Shown here: positions 1 to 7,585 of the stretch, piece by piece
Layout: each line of letters starts with the position of its first letter
Position numbering within the stretch: the first letter of the stretch is position 1
From: Corynebacterium sp.
Lineage (GTDB): Bacteria > Actinomycetota > Actinomycetes > Mycobacteriales > Mycobacteriaceae
Assembly (NCBI GenBank): GCA_030530985.1
Contig: JAUMTX010000017.1
Span: 16,658-48,715 of the forward strand
Direction: 5' to 3'
DNA length: 32,058 nt
Translations under genes and position numbers: made by a program
The notes under the pieces: generated by a model
The model's database searches: none
Told to the model about the DNA's origin: nothing
Seen by the model: the letters and a program-made list of their open reading frames with translations, nothing else

Positions 1-53
1 AGAGCAAACGACTCATAATCGTTGTGTCGCGAGTTCAATTCTCGCCATCGCTA
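1..53 (+). tRNA. tRNA-Met (CAT), 5' end cut off by the window
   Basis: The 3' part of a tRNA is visible. An anticodon stem AACGA/TCGTT encloses loop CTCATAA (anticodon CAT). A variable loop follows, then T-arm GCGAG-TTCAATT-CTCGC, acceptor strand CATCGCT and an A discriminator. No CCA is encoded. The D arm and 5' acceptor strand lie outside the window, so elongator identity is inferred from its place beside tRNA-Trp and secE. Confidence 0.85.
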
Positions 54-183
54 CTAAGATGGAAAACTAGCCTTTCAGTGATGGAAGGGACATTTTTTGT
101 CTTAACGCCTAAATTCGCTAGTGCTCTTTGAGATTTCTGGTAGAGTGGGTGGAGTTGGAAACATTGAATAGTGTTTTCGCCCA

Positions 184-256
184 AGGGGCGTGGCTCAATT
201 GGTAGAGCAGCGGTCTCCAAAACCGCAGGTTGCAGGTTCGAGTCCTGTCGCCCCTG
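184..256 (+). tRNA. tRNA-Trp (CCA)
   Basis: A complete cloverleaf is visible. Acceptor AGGGGCG pairs with CGCCCCT. The anticodon stem GCGGT/ACCGC encloses CTCCAAA (anticodon CCA). The T arm is GCAGG-TTCGAGT-CCTGT, with one G-T pair, and the discriminator is G. It sits 27 nt before secE, the usual actinobacterial arrangement, and is probably co-transcribed with it. No CCA tail is encoded. Confidence 0.95.
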
Positions 257-283
257 CAAATTATTTCAAGTCTAAGGAGTGTT

Positions 284-583
284 GTGAGCGAAGAACGCGC
301 ACCAGAACAGGCTGGCGTTCGCCCAGCCGGTAAGCGTCAGGTAGCTGGCTCCGCGACTGCCACTGAAGCAAAGTCTCTCGTCCATGATGACGAGAAGCTC
401 GGTGGTGGCCCAACCCAGTACATTCCGGAAGTTGTTTCCGAAATGCGCAAGGTTATCTGGCCAACCTTCGGTCAGATGGTTAGCTCGGTCGTAGTGGTTG
501 TTATCTTCTTGATTCTGATGACTGCCCTCGTCTCTGTAGTAGACTTCGCGGCTGGCAAGGGTATTACCGCCCTCTTCGGTTAA
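284..583 (+). CDS. secE: Preprotein translocase subunit SecE
   Basis: SecE is the small essential subunit of the SecYEG channel that exports unfolded proteins across the cytoplasmic membrane. The GTG at 284 is chosen because AAGGAG (274-279) precedes it. An upstream in-frame ATG at 230 lies inside tRNA-Trp and cannot be the start. The product is 99 aa. A hydrophilic N-terminal half of about 50 residues is followed by the conserved amphipathic segment (EVVSEMRKVIWPT, then a hydrophilic turn) and one C-terminal transmembrane helix. This single-helix form is the usual gram-positive SecE. It is separated from nusG by two hairpin terminators, so the two genes may not be strongly co-transcribed. 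Confidence 0.95.
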   Translation: MSEERAPEQAGVRPAGKRQVAGSATATEAKSLVHDDEKLGGGPTQYIPEVVSEMRKVIWPTFGQMVSSVVVVVIFLILMTALVSVVDFAAGKGITALFG

Positions 584-630
584 TTTTGAAGAAAGCCGCA
601 AAACTGTTATAATAACAGGCATATTAAACA

Positions 631-661
631 CCCGCCTCCGCAAGAGGCGGGTTTAAATTTT
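631..661 (+). terminator. Rho-independent terminator after secE
   Basis: Stem CCCGCCTC/GAGGCGGG with loop CGCAA is followed by TTTAAATTTT. It is the first of two hairpins in the secE-nusG gap. Confidence 0.8.
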
Positions 662-674
662 ATCCATCATGCTT

Positions 675-703
675 TTCCCCAGTACTCCTGGGGAATTATT
701 TTT
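675..703 (+). terminator. Second hairpin terminator or nusG-leader attenuator
   Basis: Stem TTCCCCAG/CTGGGGAA with loop TACTC is followed by TTATTTTT. It lies 14 nt after the first terminator. It could be a back-up terminator or an attenuator if nusG transcription begins further upstream. Confidence 0.65.
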
Positions 704-704
704 G

Positions 705-748
705 ATTAGTCCATGCTGGTTGGTTAGTCCGCATCTAATGGTTAATCC
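705..748 (+). repeat. Three 8-nt direct repeats at an 18-nt period before nusG
   Basis: ATTAGTCC (705-712), GTTAGTCC (723-730) and GTTAATCC (741-748) recur at exactly 18-nt steps. They lie in the probable nusG promoter region: TTGGTT (720-725) is followed 17 nt later by TAATCC (743-748), a weak promoter candidate overlapping the last repeat. Function is unknown. A regulator-binding array is possible. Confidence 0.4.
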
Positions 749-794
749 AAGCCAGCGGGATTCTTCAAAAATAAAGTGAGCATGGCAAGAGCAA

Positions 795-816
795 GCTTGG
801 CCATAACAAGCCAAGC
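795..816 (+). promoter_or_regulatory. Inverted repeat in nusG leader
   Basis: GCTTGGC (795-801) and GCCAAGC (810-816) form a perfect 7-bp stem with an 8-nt loop. It ends about 10 nt before the nusG ribosome-binding site (GAGGGA). It could form an mRNA hairpin affecting initiation, or be an operator. Confidence 0.4.
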
Positions 817-835
817 ATGATTTAGCGAGGGAAGA

Positions 836-1744
836 ATGAGCGAAGAAAACTTCAACGAAGAGAACCTGAACGAAGAACTCACCAACGAGGTAGTGGAGTC
901 CACCGAGTCCGCCGAGTCCATTGAGTCCACTGAGAGCGAGGCAGAGGTCGTAGAGTCCTCTGATTCCGCGGAGCTCGAAGCCGAGTCGATCGAGAACGAA
1001 GCCGAAGGTACTGAGGCTTCTGAGCCTGCGGCTTCTCCTGCAGAGGCTCTGGCTGCTGCTGGTGCTCCTGTTGATGCGGATGCTGCTGAGTTGGCTGAGT
1101 ACAAGGCTCGTCTGCGTAAGTTCATCCGTGAGCTCAAGAAGCTGCCAGGCCAGTGGTACATCATTCAGTGCTACTCCGGTTATGAGAACCGCGTGAAGGC
1201 TAACCTGGATATGCGTATGCAGACCCTTGAGGTTGAGGACCGCATCTACGATGTTGTTGTTCCAATCGAAGAGGTTCTTGAGATCCGTGATGGCAAGAAG
1301 AAGCTGGTTAAGCGCAAGCTGCTCCCAGGCTACGTTCTTGTTCGTATGGACATTGATGACCGCTCCTGGTCCGTTGTTCGTGACACCCCAGGTGTGACCT
1401 CCTTCGTGGGTAATGATGGTGCAGCTACCGCTGTTAAGCACCGCGACGTGGCTAAGTTCCTGCTCCCACAGGAAGACACCCCAGTGGATTCCGATGGTTC
1501 CGTACCAGCAGAGGCAAGCAAGGGCGAGAAGGTCGTTGCAAGCCCAGCAGGCCGCAAGAAGGTCACCGAGACTTCCTTCGAGGCCGGCGAGGCCGTCACC
1601 ATTCTTTCCGGTGCACTGGCCAGCGTCTCCGCCACCATTTCCTCCGTGGATAATGAGAATGGCAAGCTGCAGGCACTGGTCTCCATCTTCGGTCGTGAGA
1701 CCCCAGTGGAGCTCACCTTTGACCAGGTGGAAAAGATCAGCTAA
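836..1744 (+). CDS. nusG: Transcription termination/antitermination factor NusG
   Basis: NusG binds RNA polymerase, modulates pausing and elongation, and links transcription to Rho and the ribosome. The product is 302 aa. Residues 1 to about 100 form a very acidic Glu/Ser-rich and then Ala-rich extension, typical of actinobacterial NusG. The NGN domain begins near residue 105 ([17 protein letters not shown]) and includes [14 protein letters not shown] linker of about 35 residues leads to a C-terminal KOW domain (about 246-302) with [10 protein letters not shown] and [17 protein letters not shown]. The start ATG is preceded by GAGGGA. A hairpin (1746-1776) without a T-tract follows, so read-through into rplK-rplA is possible. 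Confidence 0.97.
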   Translation: MSEENFNEENLNEELTNEVVESTESAESIESTESEAEVVESSDSAELEAESIENEAEGTEASEPAASPAEALAAAGAPVDADAAELAEYKARLRKFIRELKKLPGQWYIIQCYSGYENRVKANLDMRMQTLEVEDRIYDVVVPIEEVLEIRDGKKKLVKRKLLPGYVLVRMDIDDRSWSVVRDTPGVTSFVGNDGAATAVKHRDVAKFLLPQEDTPVDSDGSVPAEASKGEKVVASPAGRKKVTETSFEAGEAVTILSGALASVSATISSVDNENGKLQALVSIFGRETPVELTFDQVEKIS

Positions 1745-1745
1745 A

Positions 1746-1776
1746 ATGGAACATCGCGTGCTAAAGCGCGTTCCAT
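1746..1776 (+). other. Hairpin directly after nusG
   Basis: ATGGAA (1746-1751) pairs with TTCCAT (1771-1776), with an inner CGCG/CGCG stem and a 3-nt bulge. No T-run follows, so it is not a canonical terminator. It may be a processing or pausing structure. Confidence 0.4.
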
Positions 1777-1820
1777 AATCTCTTCCGGTGGCTAGCACAG
1801 TGCTGGCATCCGGGCGGAAC

Positions 1821-1853
1821 AGCGACGTTCATGCATCGAGCGTCGCTTTTCTG
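1821..1853 (+). terminator. Hairpin with T-tract before rplK (terminator or attenuator)
   Basis: AGCGACG (1821-1827) pairs with CGTCGCT (1841-1847) around a 13-nt loop, followed by TTTCTGTT. It ends only about 25 nt before the rplK start. It is either the nusG terminator or a leader attenuator of the rplKA operon. Confidence 0.5.
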
Positions 1854-1876
1854 TTAACACGAAAGAAGGTAATTCG

Positions 1877-2308
1877 ATGCCTCCAAAGAAGAAGGTCTCT
1901 GGCTACATCAAGCTTCAGATTGAAGCCGGCGCTGCTAACCCAGCTCCTCCTGTAGGTCCAGCTCTTGGTGCTCACGGCGTGAACATCATGGAGTTCTGCA
2001 AGGCTTACAATGCTGCAACTGAGAGCCAGCGCGGCAATGTGATCCCTGTTGAGATCACCGTCTACGAAGACCGCTCCTTCGACTTCAAGCTGAAGACCCC
2101 ACCTGCTGCTAAGCTCCTGCTCAAGGCTGCTGGCCTGCAGAAGGGCTCCGGCGTTCCTCACACCCAGAAGGTCGGTAAGGTCACCTGGGATCAGTGCAAG
2201 GAAATCGCACAGACCAAGTTTGAAGACCTCAATGCTAATGACATCGAGAATGCTGCCAAGATCATTGCCGGCACCGCTCGTTCCATGGGCATTGTTGTTG
2301 AAGGTTAA
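1877..2308 (+). CDS. rplK: 50S ribosomal protein L11
   Basis: L11 forms the GTPase-associated centre of the large subunit with 23S rRNA helices 43/44 and takes part in factor binding and the stringent response. The product is 143 aa, the usual length. It starts [15 protein letters not shown] and has the Pro/Gly-rich hinge [17 protein letters not shown] typical of the L11 N-terminal domain. The C-terminal rRNA-binding domain includes [13 protein letters not shown] and the ending [21 protein letters not shown] precedes the start. It forms an operon with rplA 78 nt downstream. Confidence 0.98.
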   Translation: MPPKKKVSGYIKLQIEAGAANPAPPVGPALGAHGVNIMEFCKAYNAATESQRGNVIPVEITVYEDRSFDFKLKTPPAAKLLLKAAGLQKGSGVPHTQKVGKVTWDQCKEIAQTKFEDLNANDIENAAKIIAGTARSMGIVVEG

Positions 2309-2333
2309 TTTCAACTCTTTCTAAATATTCATC

Positions 2334-2365
2334 GTGGTAGGGCCCGCTCCGGCCCGTTACACCAC
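2334..2365 (+). promoter_or_regulatory. Probable L1-binding autoregulatory site before rplA
   Basis: An outer stem GTGGT/ACCAC and an inner stem GGGCC/GGCCC (approximately) are separated by an asymmetric internal loop, AG on one side and GTTA-C on the other. L1 is known to bind a two-helix element with an asymmetric loop, in rRNA and in its own mRNA. The form GTGG-AGGGC…GCCCGTTA-CCAC matches my recollection of actinobacterial rplK-rplA spacers. The site assignment is inference. Confidence 0.55.
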
Positions 2366-2386
2366 CAAATCTGTTAAGGATTTTAA

Positions 2387-3073
2387 ATGAGCAAGAAGTC
2401 TAAGGCTTACCGCGCCGCCGCCGAAAAGATCGACGCAGGCCGCCTGTACACTCCTGCCGAGGCAGCTGCCCTGGTTAAGGAGACCTCCTCCAAGAACTTT
2501 GACGCCACCATCGACGTAGCTATTCGTCTCGGCGTTGACCCACGTAAGGCTGATCAGCTTGTTCGTGGTACCGTGTCCCTGCCTAACGGCACCGGTAAGA
2601 CCGCTCGCGTTGTTGTTTTCGCAGCAGGCGAGAAGGCTACCGAGGCTGAGGCTGCTGGCGCTGATGTTGTTGGTTCCGATGACCTGATCGCTAAGATCCA
2701 GGAAGGCTGGACCGACTTCGACGCAGCTATCGCTACCCCTGACCAGATGGCCAAGGTTGGTCGCGTTGCTCGCGTTCTGGGTCCTCGTGGCCTCATGCCA
2801 AACCCAAAGACCGGTACTGTTACCACCGATGTTGCTAAGGCTGTTGCCGACATCAAGGGCGGTAAGATCTCCTTCCGTGTGGACAAGGCTTCCAACCTCC
2901 ACGCCATCATCGGCAAGGCTTCCTTCACCCCAGAGCAGCTTGAGCAGAACTTCCGCGCTCTGCTCGACGAGATTCTTCGTCTCAAGCCATCCTCTTCCAA
3001 GGGTGTTTATGTGAAGAAGATTGTTATCGCCTCCACCTCCGGTCCTGGTATCCCAGTTCAGGTTCAGGCATAA
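2387..3073 (+). CDS. rplA: 50S ribosomal protein L1
   Basis: L1 builds the mobile stalk that helps release deacylated tRNA from the E site, and represses its own operon in many bacteria. The product is 228 aa, close to the usual length. Recognisable segments are [12 protein letters not shown] at the N-terminus, [15 protein letters not shown], the L1 signature [16 protein letters not shown] and [11 protein letters not shown]. The start has a weak purine-rich site (AAGGA). A strong terminator follows 21 nt after the stop, closing the rplKA unit. Codon use is strongly biased, as expected for a highly expressed gene. Confidence 0.98.
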   Translation: MSKKSKAYRAAAEKIDAGRLYTPAEAAALVKETSSKNFDATIDVAIRLGVDPRKADQLVRGTVSLPNGTGKTARVVVFAAGEKATEAEAAGADVVGSDDLIAKIQEGWTDFDAAIATPDQMAKVGRVARVLGPRGLMPNPKTGTVTTDVAKAVADIKGGKISFRVDKASNLHAIIGKASFTPEQLEQNFRALLDEILRLKPSSSKGVYVKKIVIASTSGPGIPVQVQA

Positions 3074-3094
3074 GCTTTCTTGAATCATTCTTTG

Positions 3095-3121
3095 ACCCAC
3101 GGCTTCGGCCGTGGGTTTTTT
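3095..3121 (+). terminator. Strong Rho-independent terminator after rplA
   Basis: Stem CCCACGGC/GCCGTGGG with a stable TTCG tetraloop is followed by TTTTTT. Confidence 0.95.
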
Positions 3122-3185
3122 AGTTATTGGGCATGAATGTGCTGTGAGAATCATAAATTTGCAGGTAACCAGCATTTTCATGGTC

Positions 3186-3191
3186 TATAAT
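3186..3191 (+). promoter_or_regulatory. -10 box TATAAT of the first subtilase gene (leaderless)
   Basis: A perfect TATAAT ends 7 nt before the ATG at 3199, so transcription should begin at or next to the start codon. There is no ribosome-binding site. The more upstream ATG at 3190 lies inside the -10 box. No clear -35 is seen. Confidence 0.7.
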
Positions 3192-3198
3192 GTGCTAC

Positions 3199-6100
3199 AT
3201 GAAACCTCACCCGGCTTTCCGCATTCTCACTCTCATTATTGCCACGGCAACCGCCGTGTCTTTTATTAGCTCCCCAACAGCCCGCGCCGAAGATTCGCTC
3301 CTTTTGAGCGACTCCGCCCAGGCCACTGGGGAACTTGCGGATGCTTGGGTAGAGTCTCTCATTGCCCAATATGACCAGGGCTATGAGCGTGATGACTTGG
3401 GTCGCATGGTTATGGACGTGAGTCTGAGCGATGAGGGGGCGTCGACAAGCGCGGAGGCAGCGGCCTATGGCGAAATCATCTACGATGACCCGCATAACTT
3501 CTTCTTTGTCATCGCCGTGGATGAGCAGGGCCTAGCTGGCCTGGTGGAACTCGATGGGATTAGTGGCATTAGTCCGCACTTTATCCCCAGCCCCGTGGAA
3601 CCCGATGACTATGAGAGCACCCCAGTTCTGAGCCTGCGCACCAATGCGACAGGCACGGACAGCACAACAGGGGAGTGCACCAACCCCAATGTGACCAAGA
3701 GTAATTCCGCCTGGGGCTATGAGCTGGCCAATGTGCTGGGCGTGACTGATAATACTTTTGATGGCACCGGGGTGAAGGTCGGTATTATTTCCGATTCCTA
3801 TAATGCTCTGGGTGGGGCGGCTTCCGATGTGGAGGCCGGTGCGCTGCCGGGTAAGGCTGGCTGCGGCACCACTGCCGTGACCGTGCTGACCGATAATACG
3901 AATAGCTCCACTGCGACCTATACCGATGAGGGTCGCGCCATGGCGCAGGTACTCTACCAAACCGCGCCCGGGGCTGAAATGTACTTTGCGGCCGTCAAGG
4001 GCGGTACCACCAGCGCTATTAAGAGTGCTGTGGCCACTCTCTATGCGGCGGGCGTAGACATCATTGTTGATGATGTGAGCGCCGGCGATGAGCTCTTCTA
4101 CCAGAAGAGTGACCTCTCCTCCTATATTGATGCCGTGACCGCCAATGGGGTGATCTACCTGTCTGCGGCGGGCAATGGCTCTGCCGCCAAGACCTCCGGT
4201 AGCTCCACCTCCACCAGTGTGGGCGGCTGGCAAACCACCAAGTACACGCCAACCACTTGCCCAAGTTTTGCCACCGGTCTCGGTGGCCTGGACTGCATGA
4301 GCTTCACCACTGATAGTGGTGCGGCCGCCTATGACACCCTCAATGTCTATGCCTCCACAACCTTGAGTTTTGCCAGCGCCTTTGGTGCTGCCATCCCACG
4401 CGTCTACACCAATGCCAATACCTATAGGCGCTACTATGCCAACCGCTATGCGCGCTCCACCACGGCCCTCTATCCTGAGTTCACCGTGGGCTACTACGCC
4501 ACCAATAGCAGCGGCAATAGCACCCTGCTGTGCTCCGTACCAGTCAATATTTACCAGCCGGCCCTGACCACCCAGTGCCAAACTGCCACCTCTAATCTCA
4601 CGGCTAGCTCTGGCAGCACCTACCAGCTGCGCATGGTAATTGCCCGCACCAAGTACGGTTCGAATAATGCCACCCCGGCCTTGACCTCCGATATTTATCC
4701 AAGCACCGCCATGGTCACTGGCCGCACCGCGATTAATACCTCCACTGATACTGTGGGTCCAACTGCCACCGGCCACTCCAATGATGGCAGCTCCATTTCC
4801 GTAGGTGCCGTCACCCCGAATAATCGCAGCCGCATTGAGAGCTACTCCTCCTATGGCAGCCCAACCCTCTACTTTGCGCCAGTCCCATCCAGTGGCAGCA
4901 CCGGCAACGCCACGCCACAAACCACCACTGTCGGCTCCAAGCCGGATATTTTCGGTGTGGATGGTGCGTACAATACCTTCTTTGGATCCTCCAAGCAGTT
5001 CTTTGGCACCTCGGCTGCGGCCCCTGCCGTGGCTGGTATTATTGCCCGCCTGAAGCAGGCGGATTCCACACTCACCCAATCTCAGGTGCTCAGCCTCCTC
5101 CAGGAGACCAGCGATACCAATATTCGCTATAGCTACACCGCCACTGGCTTCACTATGACCGGCGGCCGCGTGAACTTTAGCGCCATTGACCTGGGCACCG
5201 CCCCATGGGAACCAAAGACCACAATGAGCCTGGCTACCACCGCCACCACTATGAGCGTCACCCTGGCCAATGCGGGCACCACCGATACCTATGCCATTAG
5301 TGTGGGCGATAGCACCGCCACCATTAAGGGCACCACTGCTAGCAGCAGCAATAGCTCGCGCTACACCATTAGCACTGATAGCAATGGCAATTCGGTCGTG
5401 ACCTTCATCAACCTGGACCCAAATACCAAATACACCGCTGACCTGGTGGTCACCTATAATGCGGATTCCTCCCGCACCGCCACCAATACGCAAACAGCCA
5501 TCACCGGCCTGCTCCCTGCCCCTACCGCTGAGGAGTCCTTCAGCATTGACTATGCTGCCGGCACCATCACCATTAATGATGGCTATGAGGTGGCCACCGA
5601 CCCTGACTTTAAGGTGGGCCTGTCCACCTGGGACTATATTGACCCGGGCGTGACTGTGTACTTCCACCGTGTGCGCATGAATCAGGGCATCGCCACCGCG
5701 ATCTCCTATGCTGCCAGCGATGAAATCGCCGAACGCCCAACAGCCCCGGCCTTCACTGTCACCGCCCAACCCGCCGCCGCGGATAGTGCCACCGTGACCT
5801 ATGTCCTCTCCTCCTCGGATACCGCCCCGGATGGTGCCACCATTGAATATCAACTCAATGGGGAAACACTCACCAGCACCATCACCAATAACAGCACCAC
5901 AGTCACCATCCCGCGCGGCACCACCTTCACCATCGCCGCCCGCTGGTCCGCCGGCGATGAGTCCTTCAGCTCCGACTGGTCCGAAGCACTAAGCACCACG
6001 GTGCCCGCCGCAGCAACCCCAACACCGACGGCGAGCCCGACGCCAACGGCGAGCCCGACGCCAACGGCAACACAGGACAACGACGTGGACAATGACGCGG

Positions 6101-6567
6101 ACAACAGCGCGGACGAGACTGAGGACAATACCCAGGAAGAAACAACAAGCAGCGCGACAGAAAGCAGCGAACCAAGCAGCAGCAGCAGCACAAGCACAAC
6201 AACAAGCACGAGCAGCAATAGCCCAAGCAACTCTGGCGCGAGTGATTCCGCTGCCAGCCCGGCTGGTAGTGCGGGCAATTATGTAGCGGAGCCGGAGTCG
6301 GCTGTGGATGGTGATGCGGACAGCCCAACACAGAGCACCCCGCCAAGTACATCGGCAGAGGCTGATTCCGATGCTGATGCGGATAAAGATGCGGATGCTG
6401 GTGACTCCGCCGGCAGGGCAGTGTACAACAGCCAGGATGCGGGTGAGTCGGCCACGGTGAGTCGTGGGATCTTTGGTGGTAGTTCCATTGGTGGGATTAT
6501 TGCGCTGATTCTGCTGATTCTTGGTGGTGCGGGTGCCGCGCTTGCCGCGCAGATGAATCTGCAATAG
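3199..6567 (+). CDS. Secreted, membrane-anchored subtilase-like protein with Glu in place of catalytic His
   Basis: The 1122-aa product begins with a signal peptide (about 1-30, ending TARA). A subtilase fold follows at about residues 180-640. D199 (GIISDS) takes the catalytic Asp position, N326 (AAGNGS) the oxyanion Asn and S605 (FGTSAAAP) the nucleophile. Where subtilases have HGTxVA the sequence reads TDEGRAMAQ, so E244 replaces the His. A conserved His (H526, TGHSNDG) is elsewhere. After the catalytic region come fibronectin-III-like beta segments, then a Thr/Ser/Pro/Asp stalk of about 150 residues, and a C-terminal transmembrane helix (GGIIALILLILGGAGAALA). It is probably displayed outside the membrane. 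A close paralogue lies at 7586. Proteolytic activity is not certain. Confidence 0.85.
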   Translation: MKPHPAFRILTLIIATATAVSFISSPTARAEDSLLLSDSAQATGELADAWVESLIAQYDQGYERDDLGRMVMDVSLSDEGASTSAEAAAYGEIIYDDPHNFFFVIAVDEQGLAGLVELDGISGISPHFIPSPVEPDDYESTPVLSLRTNATGTDSTTGECTNPNVTKSNSAWGYELANVLGVTDNTFDGTGVKVGIISDSYNALGGAASDVEAGALPGKAGCGTTAVTVLTDNTNSSTATYTDEGRAMAQVLYQTAPGAEMYFAAVKGGTTSAIKSAVATLYAAGVDIIVDDVSAGDELFYQKSDLSSYIDAVTANGVIYLSAAGNGSAAKTSGSSTSTSVGGWQTTKYTPTTCPSFATGLGGLDCMSFTTDSGAAAYDTLNVYASTTLSFASAFGAAIPRVYTNANTYRRYYANRYARSTTALYPEFTVGYYATNSSGNSTLLCSVPVNIYQPALTTQCQTATSNLTASSGSTYQLRMVIARTKYGSNNATPALTSDIYPSTAMVTGRTAINTSTDTVGPTATGHSNDGSSISVGAVTPNNRSRIESYSSYGSPTLYFAPVPSSGSTGNATPQTTTVGSKPDIFGVDGAYNTFFGSSKQFFGTSAAAPAVAGIIARLKQADSTLTQSQVLSLLQETSDTNIRYSYTATGFTMTGGRVNFSAIDLGTAPWEPKTTMSLATTATTMSVTLANAGTTDTYAISVGDSTATIKGTTASSSNSSRYTISTDSNGNSVVTFINLDPNTKYTADLVVTYNADSSRTATNTQTAITGLLPAPTAEESFSIDYAAGTITINDGYEVATDPDFKVGLSTWDYIDPGVTVYFHRVRMNQGIATAISYAASDEIAERPTAPAFTVTAQPAAADSATVTYVLSSSDTAPDGATIEYQLNGETLTSTITNNSTTVTIPRGTTFTIAARWSAGDESFSSDWSEALSTTVPAAATPTPTASPTPTASPTPTATQDNDVDNDADNSADETEDNTQEETTSSATESSEPSSSSSTSTTTSTSSNSPSNSGASDSAASPAGSAGNYVAEPESAVDGDADSPTQSTPPSTSAEADSDADADKDADAGDSAGRAVYNSQDAGESATVSRGIFGGSSIGGIIALILLILGGAGAALAAQMNLQ
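6022..6069 (+). repeat. 18-bp tandem repeat encoding Thr/Pro/Ala/Ser stalk
   Basis: About 2.7 copies of an 18-bp unit (ACGCCAACGGCGAGCCCG) encode TPTASP repeats at the start of the extracellular stalk of the first subtilase. Such coding repeats can change copy number. Confidence 0.8.
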
Positions 6568-6628
6568 CAAGGTTGGTAAAATTATCCGGGTATGACTTTC
6601 CCAATAGTTGCACCCGGAGGATTCGAGA

Positions 6629-7528
6629 GTGATTAAGGTACACGGCGCGGGGCGTGTGAGGTTGCTGACCCCAATTCTTGTCACCGCACTCGCAGGCGCC
6701 ACGCTGGTGGGCGCACCGAGCGCGGTGGCGGGGACGGCGACCGCCACCAATGGGGTGTGCAGCTTTAGTCACACAGAGGCGGAAAGTGTGTTGGCACAGC
6801 GCCTGGTTGATGAGGCCCATGCGGCCACCGAGCCGGTGATTCGTGGCTTCCTTGCCGCCGAGGGGGCTAGTGCCGAGAGTGCTGATGCGGCGGTTAATGC
6901 CATGAAGGCGGATTCCAGCCAGGCGGATTTCCTTAGTGGCAGTGCTATTACCAGTGCGGGGGAGCTTCGTGATTCTTTGGCATTGACCGAGTGGGATGCC
7001 GCAGCACCCCTTTTTGATTTTTCTTCCCGCATTGCGGTGAATAAGGATGCGGTGGCCACGGTGTGGGCCGAGGGGATTGTGCAGAAGTATTTGCCGGAGA
7101 AGTATGCGGTGGGATTGAGTGCATCCCAGGAGCAGACCCTGGCGCAGAATATGGATACTGATTTTTTCACCGCGCAGTATAGGTTGCTGTACTACCGTCT
7201 TGGCACATACAAAATGGATTTGGTGGCCTGCCAGGAGGCGGGTGGCAGCATTAATGGGGGAGTGCGGGCAGAGGTGAATTCCTGGTTGGGGAGGTTCGCG
7301 GGTGATGCGGCCACCCTGAATGCGGAATTTGGTTTCCCCGCATCGGTTAATAGTGGTGATACGCCGGGTGCGGCCAGGGGCAGTAGTGCCCCGGGCTATC
7401 AGCCTTTTGGTTCCACCCCGCGCACCAAGTTGGTAATTGGCCTGGTGGCTTTCTTCTTCCTGGCCAAGTACATAGTTGAGGTTGGGATTTTCCCAATTCC
7501 TGTTTTCCCATTGCCACTTTCCGCATAA
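6629..7528 (+). CDS. Secreted, C-terminally anchored protein of unknown function between the subtilases
   Basis: I do not recognise the family. The GTG at 6629 is chosen because GGAGG (6616-6620) stands 8 nt before it. The 299-aa product has a signal peptide (about 1-35, ending SAVAG). A mostly helical, Ala-rich ectodomain follows, with only two Cys, one near the new N-terminus (GVCSF) and one at VACQ, which could form one disulfide. A flexible Gly/Ser/Pro linker leads to one C-terminal transmembrane helix (LVIGLVAFFFLAKYIVEV). It lies 61 nt after one Glu-type subtilase and 57 nt before the other. A partner, substrate or inhibitor of those proteins is an inference from position only. Confidence 0.8.
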   Translation: MIKVHGAGRVRLLTPILVTALAGATLVGAPSAVAGTATATNGVCSFSHTEAESVLAQRLVDEAHAATEPVIRGFLAAEGASAESADAAVNAMKADSSQADFLSGSAITSAGELRDSLALTEWDAAAPLFDFSSRIAVNKDAVATVWAEGIVQKYLPEKYAVGLSASQEQTLAQNMDTDFFTAQYRLLYYRLGTYKMDLVACQEAGGSINGGVRAEVNSWLGRFAGDAATLNAEFGFPASVNSGDTPGAARGSSAPGYQPFGSTPRTKLVIGLVAFFFLAKYIVEVGIFPIPVFPLPLSA

Positions 7529-7550
7529 TTTCAGGAAAATATACCCAAAA

Positions 7551-7579
7551 TAGTGATTTTCCGCCAGGCAATTTAAACT
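7551..7579 (+). promoter_or_regulatory. Promoter of second subtilase gene (leaderless)
   Basis: The -10 TAAACT (7574-7579) ends 6 nt before ATG 7586. A weak -35 TAGTGA (7551-7556) is 17 nt upstream. No ribosome-binding site is present. Confidence 0.55.
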
Positions 7580-7585
7580 AAAGAT

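Noticed and set aside
3532..5853. Long open frame on the minus strand opposite the first subtilase (773 codons)
   Set aside because: It is composed of Gly/Ile/His-rich low-complexity sequence, lacks a ribosome-binding site, and mirrors the strongly biased codon use of the real gene on the plus strand.
6022..6250. Clustered short repeats as a possible CRISPR array
   Set aside because: The repeats are in-frame coding repeats for a Thr/Pro/Ser stalk with no unique spacers. No cas genes are present.
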